The notes: generated from the letters alone by a model not told the origin. A stretch of 64,000 nt of DNA from JAJRXR01 sp041987545 (GCA_041987545.1 JBHIWH010000007.1:134661-198660); one strand, 5' to 3'; shown: positions 17,251 through 25,963, counted from the stretch's first letter. Program-made: numbers and translations.

Positions 17251-18736
17251 CGCCGACGATGGTGGCGCGGACGCGAGCACCCGCGGCGGGAACGACGAGC
17301 CCGGCGCCAGCCTCTCGCTCACCCACCGCGCCCCGCGGGGCCCGGGCCTCGACCCCGCCGGGGGTGGGATCGATCCGTCGTACTCCGGCGGCCTCGGCGG
17401 CTTCGACACGCCGGGCCACGACACCAACGTCACACCCGCCGGCCCCTTCTGGCAGCTCTCGGGCGGGAACCTCTTCTACCTGCCCGGCAACGTCGGCGTC
17501 GGCACCTCCATGCCGACCGTGCCCCTGCACATCGTCTCACCCTCCGCCGCTCAGTCCATCCTCGGCGTCAACTCCGCGATCAACGGCCGCGGCGTCACGG
17601 GCCTGGCCACCGGCGGGGGCGGTGTCAACTTCGGCGTCTTCGGAATCTCATTCTCCCCCGACGGCTCGGGCGTCTTCGGACAGGCCAACACCTCCACCGG
17701 AAGCAACTTCGGCGTCACCGGCCTGTCCGACTCCTCCGCCGGCGTCGGCGTCCGCGGCCTCTCCAGCGCCGCCTCGGGAAACCCGATCGGTGTGCTCGGC
17801 CAGGTCACCAGCGGCAGCGGAATCTCCGGATGGTTCGTCGGCGGACGCGGCGCCGTCATCAACACCGCCTTCGACTCCATCACCGGTTGGCCCGGCAACA
17901 CCACCATCAACGGCACAAGGCTCTACATCCAGGCCTCCAACTCGGGCCCCGTCTTCGACAACCCCGCCAGCATCTCCTCCGATTTCGACCTCGTCTTCGA
18001 GCGCGACGTCAACGCCGACGACGGGAACACGGCCTGGTTCAGCTTCTATGAGGGGTACGGCGCGTTCTTCGACGAGAAGATGCGCATCGAGATGGGAGTC
18101 AACCCCCCCATCCTCGGCGACGGCGCCTTCACCTCCAACGGCCTCGACTACGCCGAGGCCTTCCACGTCCTCGACGACTCCCTCGAGCCCGGCGACGTCG
18201 TCGCCATGATCCTGGGCGACGCCCGACACGTCGTCGGCGCGACCACCGGGTACCAGTCCACGCTGGTCGGCGTCGTCTCCGAGCGCCCGTCGTTCATCGC
18301 CGGCGCCAGCTTCGAACTCGAGCGGGAGGCCGCCGCCGCCCTGGGCATGAGCCTCCGCGAGTCCGCGGAGCTCACCGGCGCCCAGCGCACCGCACGCCGA
18401 CACGCCATCCGCGACCAGATGGACCGCATGGTCCGCCCGATCGCCCTGGCCGGTCGCGTCCCGGTCAAGGTGGACGCCTCGCACGGCGCCATCAGGGCCG
18501 GTGACCGCCTGACCTCCTCGCCCACCCCGGGCCACGCCATGGTCCAGACCAGGCCCGGGCCGTCGATCGGCATCGCCCTCGAGGACTTCTCCGAGGGACA
18601 GGGCAAGATCATCGTCCTTATCCAACCGGGCTGGACGGGCCTGACCGACCAGCAGTACGACCAGCTCGAAGACCGCAACGCCGATCTCGAGGCCCGCATC
18701 CAGGTCCTCGAGCAGCTCATCCTGGAGACACCATGA
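16895..18736 (+). CDS. Tail-fibre-like surface protein, paralogue 3 with a different C-terminal domain
   Basis: 613 aa. The first half (signal peptide, beta domain, glycine-rich repeats) matches paralogues 1 and 2. The S74 domain and membrane anchor are gone. In their place, from about residue 400, is a domain starting GLDYAEAFHVLDDSLEPGD and continuing LVGVVSERPSF; this resembles the G2-type intramolecular cleavage domain of phage appendage proteins, though I cannot confirm that. The C-terminus is a coiled coil (QLEDRNADLEARIQVLEQL). Translation is coupled at both ends: GTG overlaps the previous stop, and its own TGA overlaps the next ATG. It may form a heteromeric fibre with the two S74 proteins. 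Confidence 0.8.
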   Translation: MKRSNTVIALLAAAGACLAAAPASAEPVVYEGSLSYLDAPVSSTADLRFRLFDAAEGGAQLGPDVVIDAATLDKGAFKATLDFGAFDSGWIEVAVRAPSGNGEFVTLAPRQRLDAAIINADDGGADASTRGGNDEPGASLSLTHRAPRGPGLDPAGGGIDPSYSGGLGGFDTPGHDTNVTPAGPFWQLSGGNLFYLPGNVGVGTSMPTVPLHIVSPSAAQSILGVNSAINGRGVTGLATGGGGVNFGVFGISFSPDGSGVFGQANTSTGSNFGVTGLSDSSAGVGVRGLSSAASGNPIGVLGQVTSGSGISGWFVGGRGAVINTAFDSITGWPGNTTINGTRLYIQASNSGPVFDNPASISSDFDLVFERDVNADDGNTAWFSFYEGYGAFFDEKMRIEMGVNPPILGDGAFTSNGLDYAEAFHVLDDSLEPGDVVAMILGDARHVVGATTGYQSTLVGVVSERPSFIAGASFELEREAAAALGMSLRESAELTGAQRTARRHAIRDQMDRMVRPIALAGRVPVKVDASHGAIRAGDRLTSSPTPGHAMVQTRPGPSIGIALEDFSEGQGKIIVLIQPGWTGLTDQQYDQLEDRNADLEARIQVLEQLILETP

Positions 18737-19122
18737 CACACACATCACGCACGGCACGCACCGCCGCACTGCTGGCCGCCGCGGCGCTCGCGATGGGCGC
18801 CATCGCCGCCGGCTCGGCGCCGACCACCGACGCCCCACGCCTCCAGGGCGCGGGCTTCTCGCTCGAGCTCAGGCCCGCGGCCGCCGCGCCGCCCGTCCTG
18901 AGCGCCGACGGCTTCACCCTCTCCGCCGTCCTTTCCCCGGCGCCCGCGCCCCGTGTCCCAGACTTGGCCGCGCCCTTCGGCGTCGTCGATGCCGCGGACA
19001 CCGCAGCCTTCGTTGGCAAGATGGAGAAGAACGACCCGGTCGCCGACATCGCCGAGCCCTTCGGCGTCATCGACCAGTCCGATTTCCTCGAGTTCACGCG
19101 CCGCCACGCCGCGGCCCGCTGA
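18733..19122 (+). CDS. Small secreted protein with cysteine-less dockerin-like repeats
   Basis: 129 aa, last gene of the fibre operon, ATGA overlap with the gene before. Signal peptide to about residue 28. The tail contains two repeats of GC-dockerin type, PDLAAPFGVVDAADTAAFV and ADIAEPFGVIDQSDFLEF, but both flanking cysteines and the GCP end are missing. It ends RRHAAAR. It could be a decayed dockerin or a soluble partner that docks without the cysteine pair. Followed by a strong terminator. Confidence 0.75.
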   Translation: MTHTSRTARTAALLAAAALAMGAIAAGSAPTTDAPRLQGAGFSLELRPAAAAPPVLSADGFTLSAVLSPAPAPRVPDLAAPFGVVDAADTAAFVGKMEKNDPVADIAEPFGVIDQSDFLEFTRRHAAAR

Positions 19123-19147
19123 TACGCTCGATAACCCGTTCCGATCG

Positions 19148-19178
19148 GCGGCGGCCTCGACCGGGGCCGCCGCTTTTT
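19148..19178 (+). terminator. Rho-independent terminator of the fibre operon
   Basis: Perfect 9-bp stem GCGGCGGCC / GGCCGCCGC (19148-19156, 19165-19173), 8-base loop, then TTTTT. Confidence 0.9.
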
Positions 19179-19211
19179 CGTGCCCGCAACCGCTGCTCGT
19201 GAGGGGATCCC

Positions 19212-20426
19212 ATGCGTTCGATTCACCGCTCCGTCGTGCTCGCCGCCGCGCTCCTGCTCGCCCCGGCCTCGCTCGCAGAGGACCCCTCGCCCCGCGGCCT
19301 GCCCGTCGAGAACCTGAACACCGACGCCGAGTACGCGACGCTCCAGGCCGCCATCGACGACGCCAGCCCGGGCGACTTCCTCCGCGTCGACAACACGGGG
19401 CTGATCGAGACCAACATCACGATCGACAAGGCCATCACGATCATCGGCCAGGGCGAGGGCCAGAGCTACATCGACGCCGGCTCGACTGGACGCTGCATGA
19501 GCATCGTCAACGCCTCGCCCGTCCGCATCATCGGCATCGGCTTCCGCAACGGGCTCGTCTCCGGCGCCGACGGCGGCGGCGTCCTCATCGACAACTCTTC
19601 GGTCACCTTCGAGGGCTGCACCTTCCTCGGGTGCGGAGTCAACGGCGGCGGGCTCGGCGGCGCACTCTTCGCCTTCGGCGGCTCGAGCGTCGACATCGAC
19701 CGCTCCCTCATCCTCCAGAACTTCGCCAACCTCGCCGCCGCCATCTGGGCCCCGGGCGCCTCTTCGGTCCGCATGACCAACACCCAGCTCTCCGACAACA
19801 ACGCCGCCAGCGATGGCGACGGCGAGCTGATGATCTTTCAGAACGGGTCCTCCCTCGCCATGGCCCACTGCACCGCCGCCCGCAACGGGACCAACTCCCC
19901 CTCGAACTCCCTCATCGCCGCCGGCGTCACCGAACCGGTCGAGGTCGTCGGCTCGATCCTCTGGGGCAACAACACGCTCGCGACCTTCGCGACCGGGAAC
20001 CTCACGGCCTTCGCGAATATCTACCCCGGCGCCGTCGCGCCCGACAACCTGGACACCGACCCGGGCTTCCGCGACTTCGACAACTTCGACTTCCGCCTCG
20101 CCCCGGGCTCGCCCGCGATCGACGCCGGCTTCGCCAACCCCCTCGCCGATTTCGACCCGATCTCCCAGCTCGCGACCAACATCCGCGCAAGCGACGCCTC
20201 CAAGCGGACGCGGTTCTACGACGACCCACGCTCGCCCGACACCGGCGCCGGCTTCTTCGGGCCCCAGGGCCTCAACACGGGCGTCCCGTTCCTCCCCGTC
20301 CCAGACATCGGCGCCCACGAGTTCCGGGGCGGTCAGTGCGCCGCAGACCTCGCGCTCCCCTTCGGCACGCTCAACTTCTCTGACGTGCTCCAGTACCTGA
20401 CCGATTTCGCCGCCGGCTGCTTCTAG
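19212..20426 (+). CDS. Secreted right-handed beta-helix protein with GC-type dockerin
   Basis: 404 aa. Signal peptide to PASLAE. The first domain reads YATLQAAIDDASPGDFLRV and KAITIIGQGEG, the entry turns of pectate-lyase-like beta-helices, followed by coils with NSSVTFEGCTF and LGGALFAFGGS. A single GC-type dockerin repeat ends the protein (CAADLALPFGTLNFSDV to AAGCF), with F as last residue. No catalytic residues can be assigned; such helices are either polysaccharide lyases or passive surface proteins. It is a paralogue of the 20524 gene in the same orientation. The ATG has GAGGGGATCCC upstream. Confidence 0.88.
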   Translation: MRSIHRSVVLAAALLLAPASLAEDPSPRGLPVENLNTDAEYATLQAAIDDASPGDFLRVDNTGLIETNITIDKAITIIGQGEGQSYIDAGSTGRCMSIVNASPVRIIGIGFRNGLVSGADGGGVLIDNSSVTFEGCTFLGCGVNGGGLGGALFAFGGSSVDIDRSLILQNFANLAAAIWAPGASSVRMTNTQLSDNNAASDGDGELMIFQNGSSLAMAHCTAARNGTNSPSNSLIAAGVTEPVEVVGSILWGNNTLATFATGNLTAFANIYPGAVAPDNLDTDPGFRDFDNFDFRLAPGSPAIDAGFANPLADFDPISQLATNIRASDASKRTRFYDDPRSPDTGAGFFGPQGLNTGVPFLPVPDIGAHEFRGGQCAADLALPFGTLNFSDVLQYLTDFAAGCF

Positions 20427-20473
20427 CCGCCCCTTCCCCCAACTTCGCGCGCCTCCAGACGGGGCCACCCTGG

Positions 20474-20479
20474 TACGCT
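20474..20479 (+). promoter_or_regulatory. Possible -10 element (GGTACGCT)
   Basis: TACGCT preceded by GG, 45 bases before the 20524 start. It is identical to the -10 assigned to the tRNA-Asn promoter. No good -35 is seen. Confidence 0.3.
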
Positions 20480-20523
20480 GCGCCCCGGCCTTCCGCAGCG
20501 TCCCAACTCGTAGGGGGATTCCA

Positions 20524-21723
20524 ATGCGCCCGGTCTGTCTCGCACTCGTGCTCGCCGTCGCCGCGCTCACGCCCGCCGCCCCGGCCCAGGACCGCGGCGC
20601 CACCCCGGTCCACAACCGCACCCAGGGCGCCTCCTACGCCACCCTCTCCCAGGCCGTCGCAGACGCCAACCCCCACGACCTGATCAAGATCGACGCCGTC
20701 CAGCTCGTCGAGCACGACATCCTCATCGACAAGCCCATCACGATCCTCGGCGCCGGCCCCGACCTGACCTCCATCTACGCCCACAACGACGGGCGCTGCC
20801 TCAACATCGAGACCGGCACGGAGCTCGAAGAGGTCCGCATCGTGGGCATGACCCTCCGCGCCGGGTACTCCAAGGGCGCCCACGGCGGGAACGTCCGCGT
20901 CCACAGCTCCAAGGCCGTCTTCGAACGCTGCAACATCAACACAGGCAACGCCCGCTACGCCTCGGGCGGCGCGATGTACGCCGTCTTCTCGATCGTCACC
21001 CTCGACGCCTGCGTCATCGCCGACAACACCGCCTCCGACGCCGCGGCCATCTACGCCCCCGCCTCCGGCCTCGGCCTCACAAACTCCATCGTCTCGGGCA
21101 ACCGCGCGACCGACGGCCCCTGCCAGGGCATCAAGGCCGGCGGCCTCAACGTCATCTCCATGGTCAACTGCACCCTCGCCGGCAACGGCCAGGACGACAA
21201 CCCCGCCGACTACCTGCTCGAGAACGACTTCATGACCTTCGTCATCAACTCCATCGTCTGGGGTAACGACGCCGCCGCCTTCAGCCCCGGGACGGACTTC
21301 CTGCTGCTGAACTCTTCCATCATCGAGGGGTTCGACGCCCCCGGCATCCTCGACACCGACCCCCGCTTCGCTGGCGCCGACGCCGGCGACTACAGCCTCT
21401 CGCCCGGCTCGCCCGCCATCGACGCCGGATGGAACGAGTACCTCGTCGTCCCCCACGACCAGGCCGACTTCCCGGCCTACCTCGTCGCCGACGCCCGGTA
21501 CCAGTTCCGCTACCGCGACGACCCCGGCACGCCCGATACCGGCCGCCGGCACGACCCCAACGTCCTGCTGCCCACCGACACGCCCATCGTGGACATGGGC
21601 GCCATCGAGTTCACCGGGATCACCCCGGAGCTCTGCCCCGCCGACCTCGCCCCGCCCTTCGGCGCCCTCGACTTCTCCGACGTGCTCGAGTACTTGGCCG
21701 CCTTCGCCGCCGGCTGCCCGTAG
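20524..21723 (+). CDS. Secreted right-handed beta-helix protein with GC-type dockerin
   Basis: 399 aa paralogue of the 19212 product. Signal peptide to APAQD. The helix starts SYATLSQAVADANPHDLIKI and KPITILGAGPDLTSIY; later coils contain VFERCNIN and the C-terminal LDTDPRFAGADAGDYSLSPG block, common in planctomycete right-handed parallel beta-helix proteins. It ends in one dockerin repeat, CPADLAPPFGALDFSDV to AAGCP. Separated from its paralogue by 97 bases with its own -10-like element, so it may be transcribed separately. Function unknown; no lyase active site was identified. Confidence 0.88.
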   Translation: MRPVCLALVLAVAALTPAAPAQDRGATPVHNRTQGASYATLSQAVADANPHDLIKIDAVQLVEHDILIDKPITILGAGPDLTSIYAHNDGRCLNIETGTELEEVRIVGMTLRAGYSKGAHGGNVRVHSSKAVFERCNINTGNARYASGGAMYAVFSIVTLDACVIADNTASDAAAIYAPASGLGLTNSIVSGNRATDGPCQGIKAGGLNVISMVNCTLAGNGQDDNPADYLLENDFMTFVINSIVWGNDAAAFSPGTDFLLLNSSIIEGFDAPGILDTDPRFAGADAGDYSLSPGSPAIDAGWNEYLVVPHDQADFPAYLVADARYQFRYRDDPGTPDTGRRHDPNVLLPTDTPIVDMGAIEFTGITPELCPADLAPPFGALDFSDVLEYLAAFAAGCP

Positions 21724-21814
21724 CCCGCGGCCGCGCCGCCGCATCCCGCGTGTGAAGACTGCGCGCATCCAGCCCGTTCCCCGACCACGAGGCGGCGCCC
21801 GCCCGACGGCGCGG

Positions 21815-21820
21815 TAGCAT
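21815..21820 (+). promoter_or_regulatory. Possible -10 element (GGTAGCATCG)
   Basis: TAGCAT preceded by GG, 31 bases before the 21852 start. The same 10-mer GGTAGCATCG precedes the subtilase gene on the reverse strand near 26025. Confidence 0.35.
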
Positions 21821-21851
21821 CGCGCCCCCACCGCCGCAGACGGAGCACGAC

Positions 21852-23861
21852 ATGAACACCCGCGCCCTCGCCGCCGCCGCCCTGCTCGCCTTCGCCCCGC
21901 TCGCCCAGGCCCAGGTCATCGACGAGGAGCACGCGCCCGACCACGACCGCCACACCCACCGCCACAACGCCCCCCACCCGGCCTCCCACGACCCGGCGCG
22001 CTTCGTCACCAGCCGGGAGTCGCCCATCAACCTCCCCCTGCCCGGCGAGCAGGACGCCTTCTTCTTCGTCGTCTACGGCGACCGCACGGGCGGCCCCGAC
22101 GCCGGCATCAACGTCCTCAAGGACGCCGTCCGCGACACCAACCTCCTCGAGCCCGACCTGGTCATGACCGTCGGCGACATGATCCAGGGCTACAACCAGT
22201 CCGCCCAATGGATGATGCAGATGCAGGAGTTCAAGTCCGTCATGGACCAGCTCCTCTGCCCCTGGTTCCCAGTCGCCGGCAACCACGACATCTACTGGCG
22301 AGGCCCCAACAAGCCCGAGGCCGAGCACGAGCCCGCCTACGAGATGCACTTCGGCCCCCTCTGGTACGCCTTCGAGCACAAGAACTGCTGGTTCATCGCC
22401 CTCTACTCCGACGAGGGCAACCCGGACACGGGCGAGCGTTCCATCTCCAAGCCCGAGTCCCAGACCATGAGCCCCGAGCAGCTCGCGTGGCTCGCCGACA
22501 CGCTCAAGCTCGCCGCCGACGCCGACCACGTCTTCGTCTTCCTGCACCACCCCCGCTGGCTGGGCGGGCGCTACGGCGACGACTGGGACAAGGTCCACAA
22601 CCTGCTCGTCGAGGCCGGCAACGTCTCGGCCGTCTTCGCCGGGCACATCCACCGCATGCGCTACGACCCCAAGGACGGCATCGAGTACGTCACGCTCGCC
22701 ACCGTCGGCGGCCACCAGAACAAGACCGTCCCCCAGGCCGGCTGGCTCCACCACTTCAACGTCGTCACTGTCCGCGAAGGACAGCTCGCCCTCTCCGCCC
22801 TGCCCGTCGGCGAGGTCATGGACGTCCGCGAGATCACCGGCGAGTTCGCCGACGAGGCCGCCCGGCTCGCCGGCCAGGCGCCCTCGGTCTCACCCGCCGT
22901 CGAGATCGACTCGACCGGCGCCGCCGAGACGCTGATCGACGTCGTGGTCCGCAACCCCACGTCACACCAGGCGGAGCTGCTGGCCGCCCCGGCCAGCGAC
23001 GACAGCCGCTGGGCCGCCCTCCCCAGCCACCAGCACGCGATGATCGGGCCCGGCGCCTCGCACCGCTTCGTCTTCAAGGTCTCGCGGTCCGCGTCATCGC
23101 TCGACGACGCGATCCGCCCCCTCGCGATCGGCATCGACGCCGAGATGCTCCTGCCCGGCCGCCGCTACGCCGTCCCCACGATCAACGCCGAGGTCCCCGT
23201 CCGCTTCCTCGCCCCCCCGTCGACCGACACCGAGGCCGACCTCGCCCTCGTCCTCGACGGCCGGTCCACCCACGCGTACATCCCGAGCGCCGAGATCGAC
23301 CTCCCCGACGGGCCCTTCACGCTCGAGTGCTGGTTCAACGCCGAGCGATATGCCCCCCGCACGGGCCTGGTCGCCAAGACCGAGTCCAGCGAGTTCGGCA
23401 TCTTCGTCTCCAACGCCCGCCCCGAGTTCTCCGTCCACCTCGACGGCCGCTACGCCACCGCCGCCACCGACGCCCCGGCCCTCGAGACCGGCCGCTGGAC
23501 TCACATCGCCGGCGTCTACGACGGCGCCGAGGTCCGCCTCTACATCGACGGCTCGCTCGCCGCCCGCGCCCCGGCCTCCGGCTCGCGGACGACCAACCCC
23601 CTCCCGCTCGTCATCGGCGCCGACGTCGACCGCCGCGGCCAGCCCATGAGCTTCTTCCAGGGCCAGATCGACGCCGTCCGACTCTCCGGCGTCGCGCGAT
23701 ACTCGGGCGACTCCTTCGACCCGGCCCGCGGCTGGACCGACGACCCCGACACCGTCCTGCTGCACGACATGGACCACGCCGTCGGTCCCTGGATCCTGGG
23801 CCCGGCCGGCTCCAGCGCCCGACTGGGTGAGGGCGCCGCCCTCCGCACCGTGGCGCCGTGA
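21852..23861 (+). CDS. Secreted metallophosphoesterase with LamG domain
   Basis: 669 aa. Signal peptide to about residue 18 (PLAQAQ), then a histidine-rich stretch (seven His within about 25 residues). The calcineurin-like phosphoesterase core shows all motifs in order: VVYGDRTGG, VGDMIQGY, VAGNHDIYW, FLHHPRW and FAGHIHRMRY. A C-terminal LamG/concanavalin domain follows (TLECWFNAERY, RWTHIAGVYDG, GQIDAVRLSGVARY). It should hydrolyse a phosphoester outside the cytoplasm, with LamG binding sugar or surface polymer. It has neither dockerin nor PEP-CTERM tail, unlike its neighbours. The substrate is unknown. Confidence 0.9.
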   Translation: MNTRALAAAALLAFAPLAQAQVIDEEHAPDHDRHTHRHNAPHPASHDPARFVTSRESPINLPLPGEQDAFFFVVYGDRTGGPDAGINVLKDAVRDTNLLEPDLVMTVGDMIQGYNQSAQWMMQMQEFKSVMDQLLCPWFPVAGNHDIYWRGPNKPEAEHEPAYEMHFGPLWYAFEHKNCWFIALYSDEGNPDTGERSISKPESQTMSPEQLAWLADTLKLAADADHVFVFLHHPRWLGGRYGDDWDKVHNLLVEAGNVSAVFAGHIHRMRYDPKDGIEYVTLATVGGHQNKTVPQAGWLHHFNVVTVREGQLALSALPVGEVMDVREITGEFADEAARLAGQAPSVSPAVEIDSTGAAETLIDVVVRNPTSHQAELLAAPASDDSRWAALPSHQHAMIGPGASHRFVFKVSRSASSLDDAIRPLAIGIDAEMLLPGRRYAVPTINAEVPVRFLAPPSTDTEADLALVLDGRSTHAYIPSAEIDLPDGPFTLECWFNAERYAPRTGLVAKTESSEFGIFVSNARPEFSVHLDGRYATAATDAPALETGRWTHIAGVYDGAEVRLYIDGSLAARAPASGSRTTNPLPLVIGADVDRRGQPMSFFQGQIDAVRLSGVARYSGDSFDPARGWTDDPDTVLLHDMDHAVGPWILGPAGSSARLGEGAALRTVAP

Positions 23862-23883
23862 GAGGGCGCCGCCCCGGGCGCAC

Positions 23884-23910
23884 AAAACCGCCCCGCTCGT
23901 CGGCGGGGCG
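23884..23910 (-). terminator. Terminator of infA
   Basis: Perfect 8-bp stem CGCCCCGC / GCGGGGCG (23889-23896, 23903-23910). On the reverse strand the stem is followed by GTTTTG. It may also stop the convergent phosphoesterase transcript. Confidence 0.75.
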
Positions 23911-23939
23911 TCGCCATCCCGGACCAGCCTGTCACCCGA

Positions 23940-24164
23940 TCACTGGCGGTACGTGATCCTCGCCCGAGTCAGGTCGTACGGGCTCATCTCCACCGTCACC
24001 GTGTCCCCGGGCAGGATACGGATGTAGTGCTTCCGCATCTTCCCCGAGACGTACCCGATCACCTCGGACTGCTGCTCGTTGGGCAGCCGCAGGCGGAACA
24101 TCGCGTTCGGCAACGCCTCCACCACCACCGCCTCCATCGTGAACTTGTCTTCCTGCTTCGGCAT
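23940..24164 (-). CDS. infA: Translation initiation factor IF-1
   Basis: 74 aa, the usual length for IF-1. Contains MEAVVVEALPNAMFRLRL, VIGYVSGKMRKHYIRILPGD and TVEMSPYDLTRARITYR, the conserved S1/OB-fold core that binds the ribosomal A site. The ATG at 24164 has AAAGGAG four bases upstream. It stands alone, without the ribosomal-protein operon that holds infA in many bacteria, flanked by secreted-protein genes. Confidence 0.98.
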   Translation of the reverse strand: MPKQEDKFTMEAVVVEALPNAMFRLRLPNEQQSEVIGYVSGKMRKHYIRILPGDTVTVEMSPYDLTRARITYRQ

Positions 24165-24224
24165 CCGGCTCCTTTCGTACCACCCGATCACGCGTCGGGC
24201 CCTCCGGGAACCGCGACACCAGAG

Positions 24225-24230
24225 ATCATA
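24225..24230 (-). promoter_or_regulatory. Possible infA -10 element
   Basis: TATGAT on the reverse strand, 61 bases upstream of infA. A close match to TATAAT; no convincing -35. Confidence 0.4.
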
Positions 24231-24301
24231 CGCCCAGGACCCGGCGCCACGACGCCCGGCCCTCTCCGCCATCACTCGCTCACTCAGGACCCGGACCGCC
24301 C

Positions 24302-25963
24302 TCACCCGGGGAGGGGGGGCATCCCGCACCCGCTCGCGAACCGCGCCAGGTACGCGATCACGTCGGCGAAGTCCAGCACGCCGAACGGCGGCGAGAGGTC
24401 GGCCCTCGGATCGCCCTCCGCGAACCACTGCAAGAACAGCAGCAGGTCGCTGATGTCCACGTCCCCATCGCCCGTCAGGTCCGCCTGGCATGTCGGCCGG
24501 CGCAACGGCACGCCGTTGTTCCCGTCCAGGAACTCCAGCGCCGCCCCCGCGTCCACACGCCCCCAACCGTACACCTCGTCGCGGCCCGGCTCGCCCAGGT
24601 CGGCCGAGGTCAGCTCCAGCACCGCACGAACCGCGTCGGCCGACAACGACGGGTGGCGGCCCCAGATCAGCGTCGCCGCCCCCGACACGTACCCGACCGC
24701 CCACGACGTCCCGTCGCCGCAATCCACCGTGTCCGGCGCGCTCGGCACGTCCATCAGCGAGATCACGCCGACACCCGGCGCCACGATCGAGACCTCGGGC
24801 CCCGTCGTCGAGTTGTTCCAGATCTGGTCCCTGCTGTCCGTCGCCCCGACCGCCATCACCTCGTCGAACTTCGCCGGGAAACGCACGCCCTGGGTCGCGA
24901 TGTTGCCCGTCGAGGCCACCAGCAACGCCCCGCTCGCGTGGGCGTACATCACCGCGTCGTGAAGCAGCCCCGTGCCCGCCGACTGACCGAACCCGAAGCT
25001 CATGCTCATGATGTCGGCGCCCGCGTCCGACGCCCACACGAGCCCGTTGCTCACCTCGGTCTCGAACCCGATCTGCCAGTCGTTGAACACACGGACCGGC
25101 ATGATCCTCGCGTCCCAGCTCACCCCCGCGATCCCGATCCCGTTGTGCGGGACCGCCGACACGATCCCCGCCACGAACGTGCCGTGGTTGTTGTTCATGT
25201 GACCCGTGTCGTTGGCGCCCCCGTCGGCGAAGTTCTGACCCGGGACGAGCCGCCCCACGAGGTCCGCGTGCTCGTTCACCCCGCCGTCGATCACCGCGAC
25301 CGTCACCGGCTGCTGGCCCAGGTACAGCGCCCACGCGTCGAGCGCGGCGATATCCGCCCCGGGCCGCCCGCCGGCCCCGCCCTCGCAAGACTCCTGACCC
25401 GTGTTCTCCAACGCCCACTGCTCCGGGAAGTACGGGTCGTTGGGCCACGCGCCCCCGCGCGCCCGACCGTGCAACTCGCCGATCGAGTCGCCGTCCACCC
25501 GCTCGAACAGATCGCCCCGGAGGCTCAGCCGCGCGCCGACCGAGCCAATGTCAGCCCCAGCGTCCAGCCGGAGCACGTAGTACCGGTCCAGCCCGATCGC
25601 CGCCGCGAGCATCGGCCTCGCAAACTCCGACGGCTCGAACAGGCGCCCCGCAGAGACCACGCCGCCGCCGTCACGCGCCGCGTCACCGAGCAGCTCCTCG
25701 AGCGGCAGATCCGACCCCGCCGCAGTCACAACGATCCCGTCGGCGTCCGAACTGATCGAGCACCCGGGTGTCATCTTGACAACGACGCGCGCCGAACTCA
25801 GGCCGCCCACCCGATCGATCGGGATCGCGATCCCGGGCCCGAAGTCGCCGCCCGCCGCCGCCAGGACGGGGTGAGTCGGCTCGGCGCACGCCGCACCGCC
25901 CACGGCCGTTCCCACAACGACCGCCGTCACCACAAGCGTGAGGTCAAGATGAAGGGCACTCAT
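24302..25963 (-). CDS. Secreted subtilisin-like protease (S8) with mixed-type dockerin
   Basis: 553 aa. Signal peptide to about residue 27, a propeptide-like region to about 175, then the S8 domain with D226 (AVIDGGVNEH), H260 (NNNHGTFVAGI), oxyanion N354 (STGN) and S420 (GDGTSWAVG). The C-terminal module at 492-546 mixes two types. Its first loop, DLTGDGDVDISD, is a classical 12-residue calcium dockerin loop; the second, DLSPPFGVLDFADV, is the calcium-less GC type. Seven residues (GMPPLPG) follow the final GC, which is unusual here. The ATG at 25963 is chosen because the signal peptide starts there. A secreted protease of unknown target. Confidence 0.92.
   Translation of the reverse strand: MSALHLDLTLVVTAVVVGTAVGGAACAEPTHPVLAAAGGDFGPGIAIPIDRVGGLSSARVVVKMTPGCSISSDADGIVVTAAGSDLPLEELLGDAARDGGGVVSAGRLFEPSEFARPMLAAAIGLDRYYVLRLDAGADIGSVGARLSLRGDLFERVDGDSIGELHGRARGGAWPNDPYFPEQWALENTGQESCEGGAGGRPGADIAALDAWALYLGQQPVTVAVIDGGVNEHADLVGRLVPGQNFADGGANDTGHMNNNHGTFVAGIVSAVPHNGIGIAGVSWDARIMPVRVFNDWQIGFETEVSNGLVWASDAGADIMSMSFGFGQSAGTGLLHDAVMYAHASGALLVASTGNIATQGVRFPAKFDEVMAVGATDSRDQIWNNSTTGPEVSIVAPGVGVISLMDVPSAPDTVDCGDGTSWAVGYVSGAATLIWGRHPSLSADAVRAVLELTSADLGEPGRDEVYGWGRVDAGAALEFLDGNNGVPLRRPTCQADLTGDGDVDISDLLLFLQWFAEGDPRADLSPPFGVLDFADVIAYLARFASGCGMPPLPG

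Noticed and set aside
12973..18736. Prophage tail module
   Set aside because: S74 and fibre repeats recall phage, but there are signal peptides and membrane anchors and no capsid, terminase, baseplate or lysis genes.
19123..19128. TACGCT as a promoter for the 19212 gene
   Set aside because: It lies upstream of a strong terminator (19148-19178), so transcripts from it would stop before the gene.
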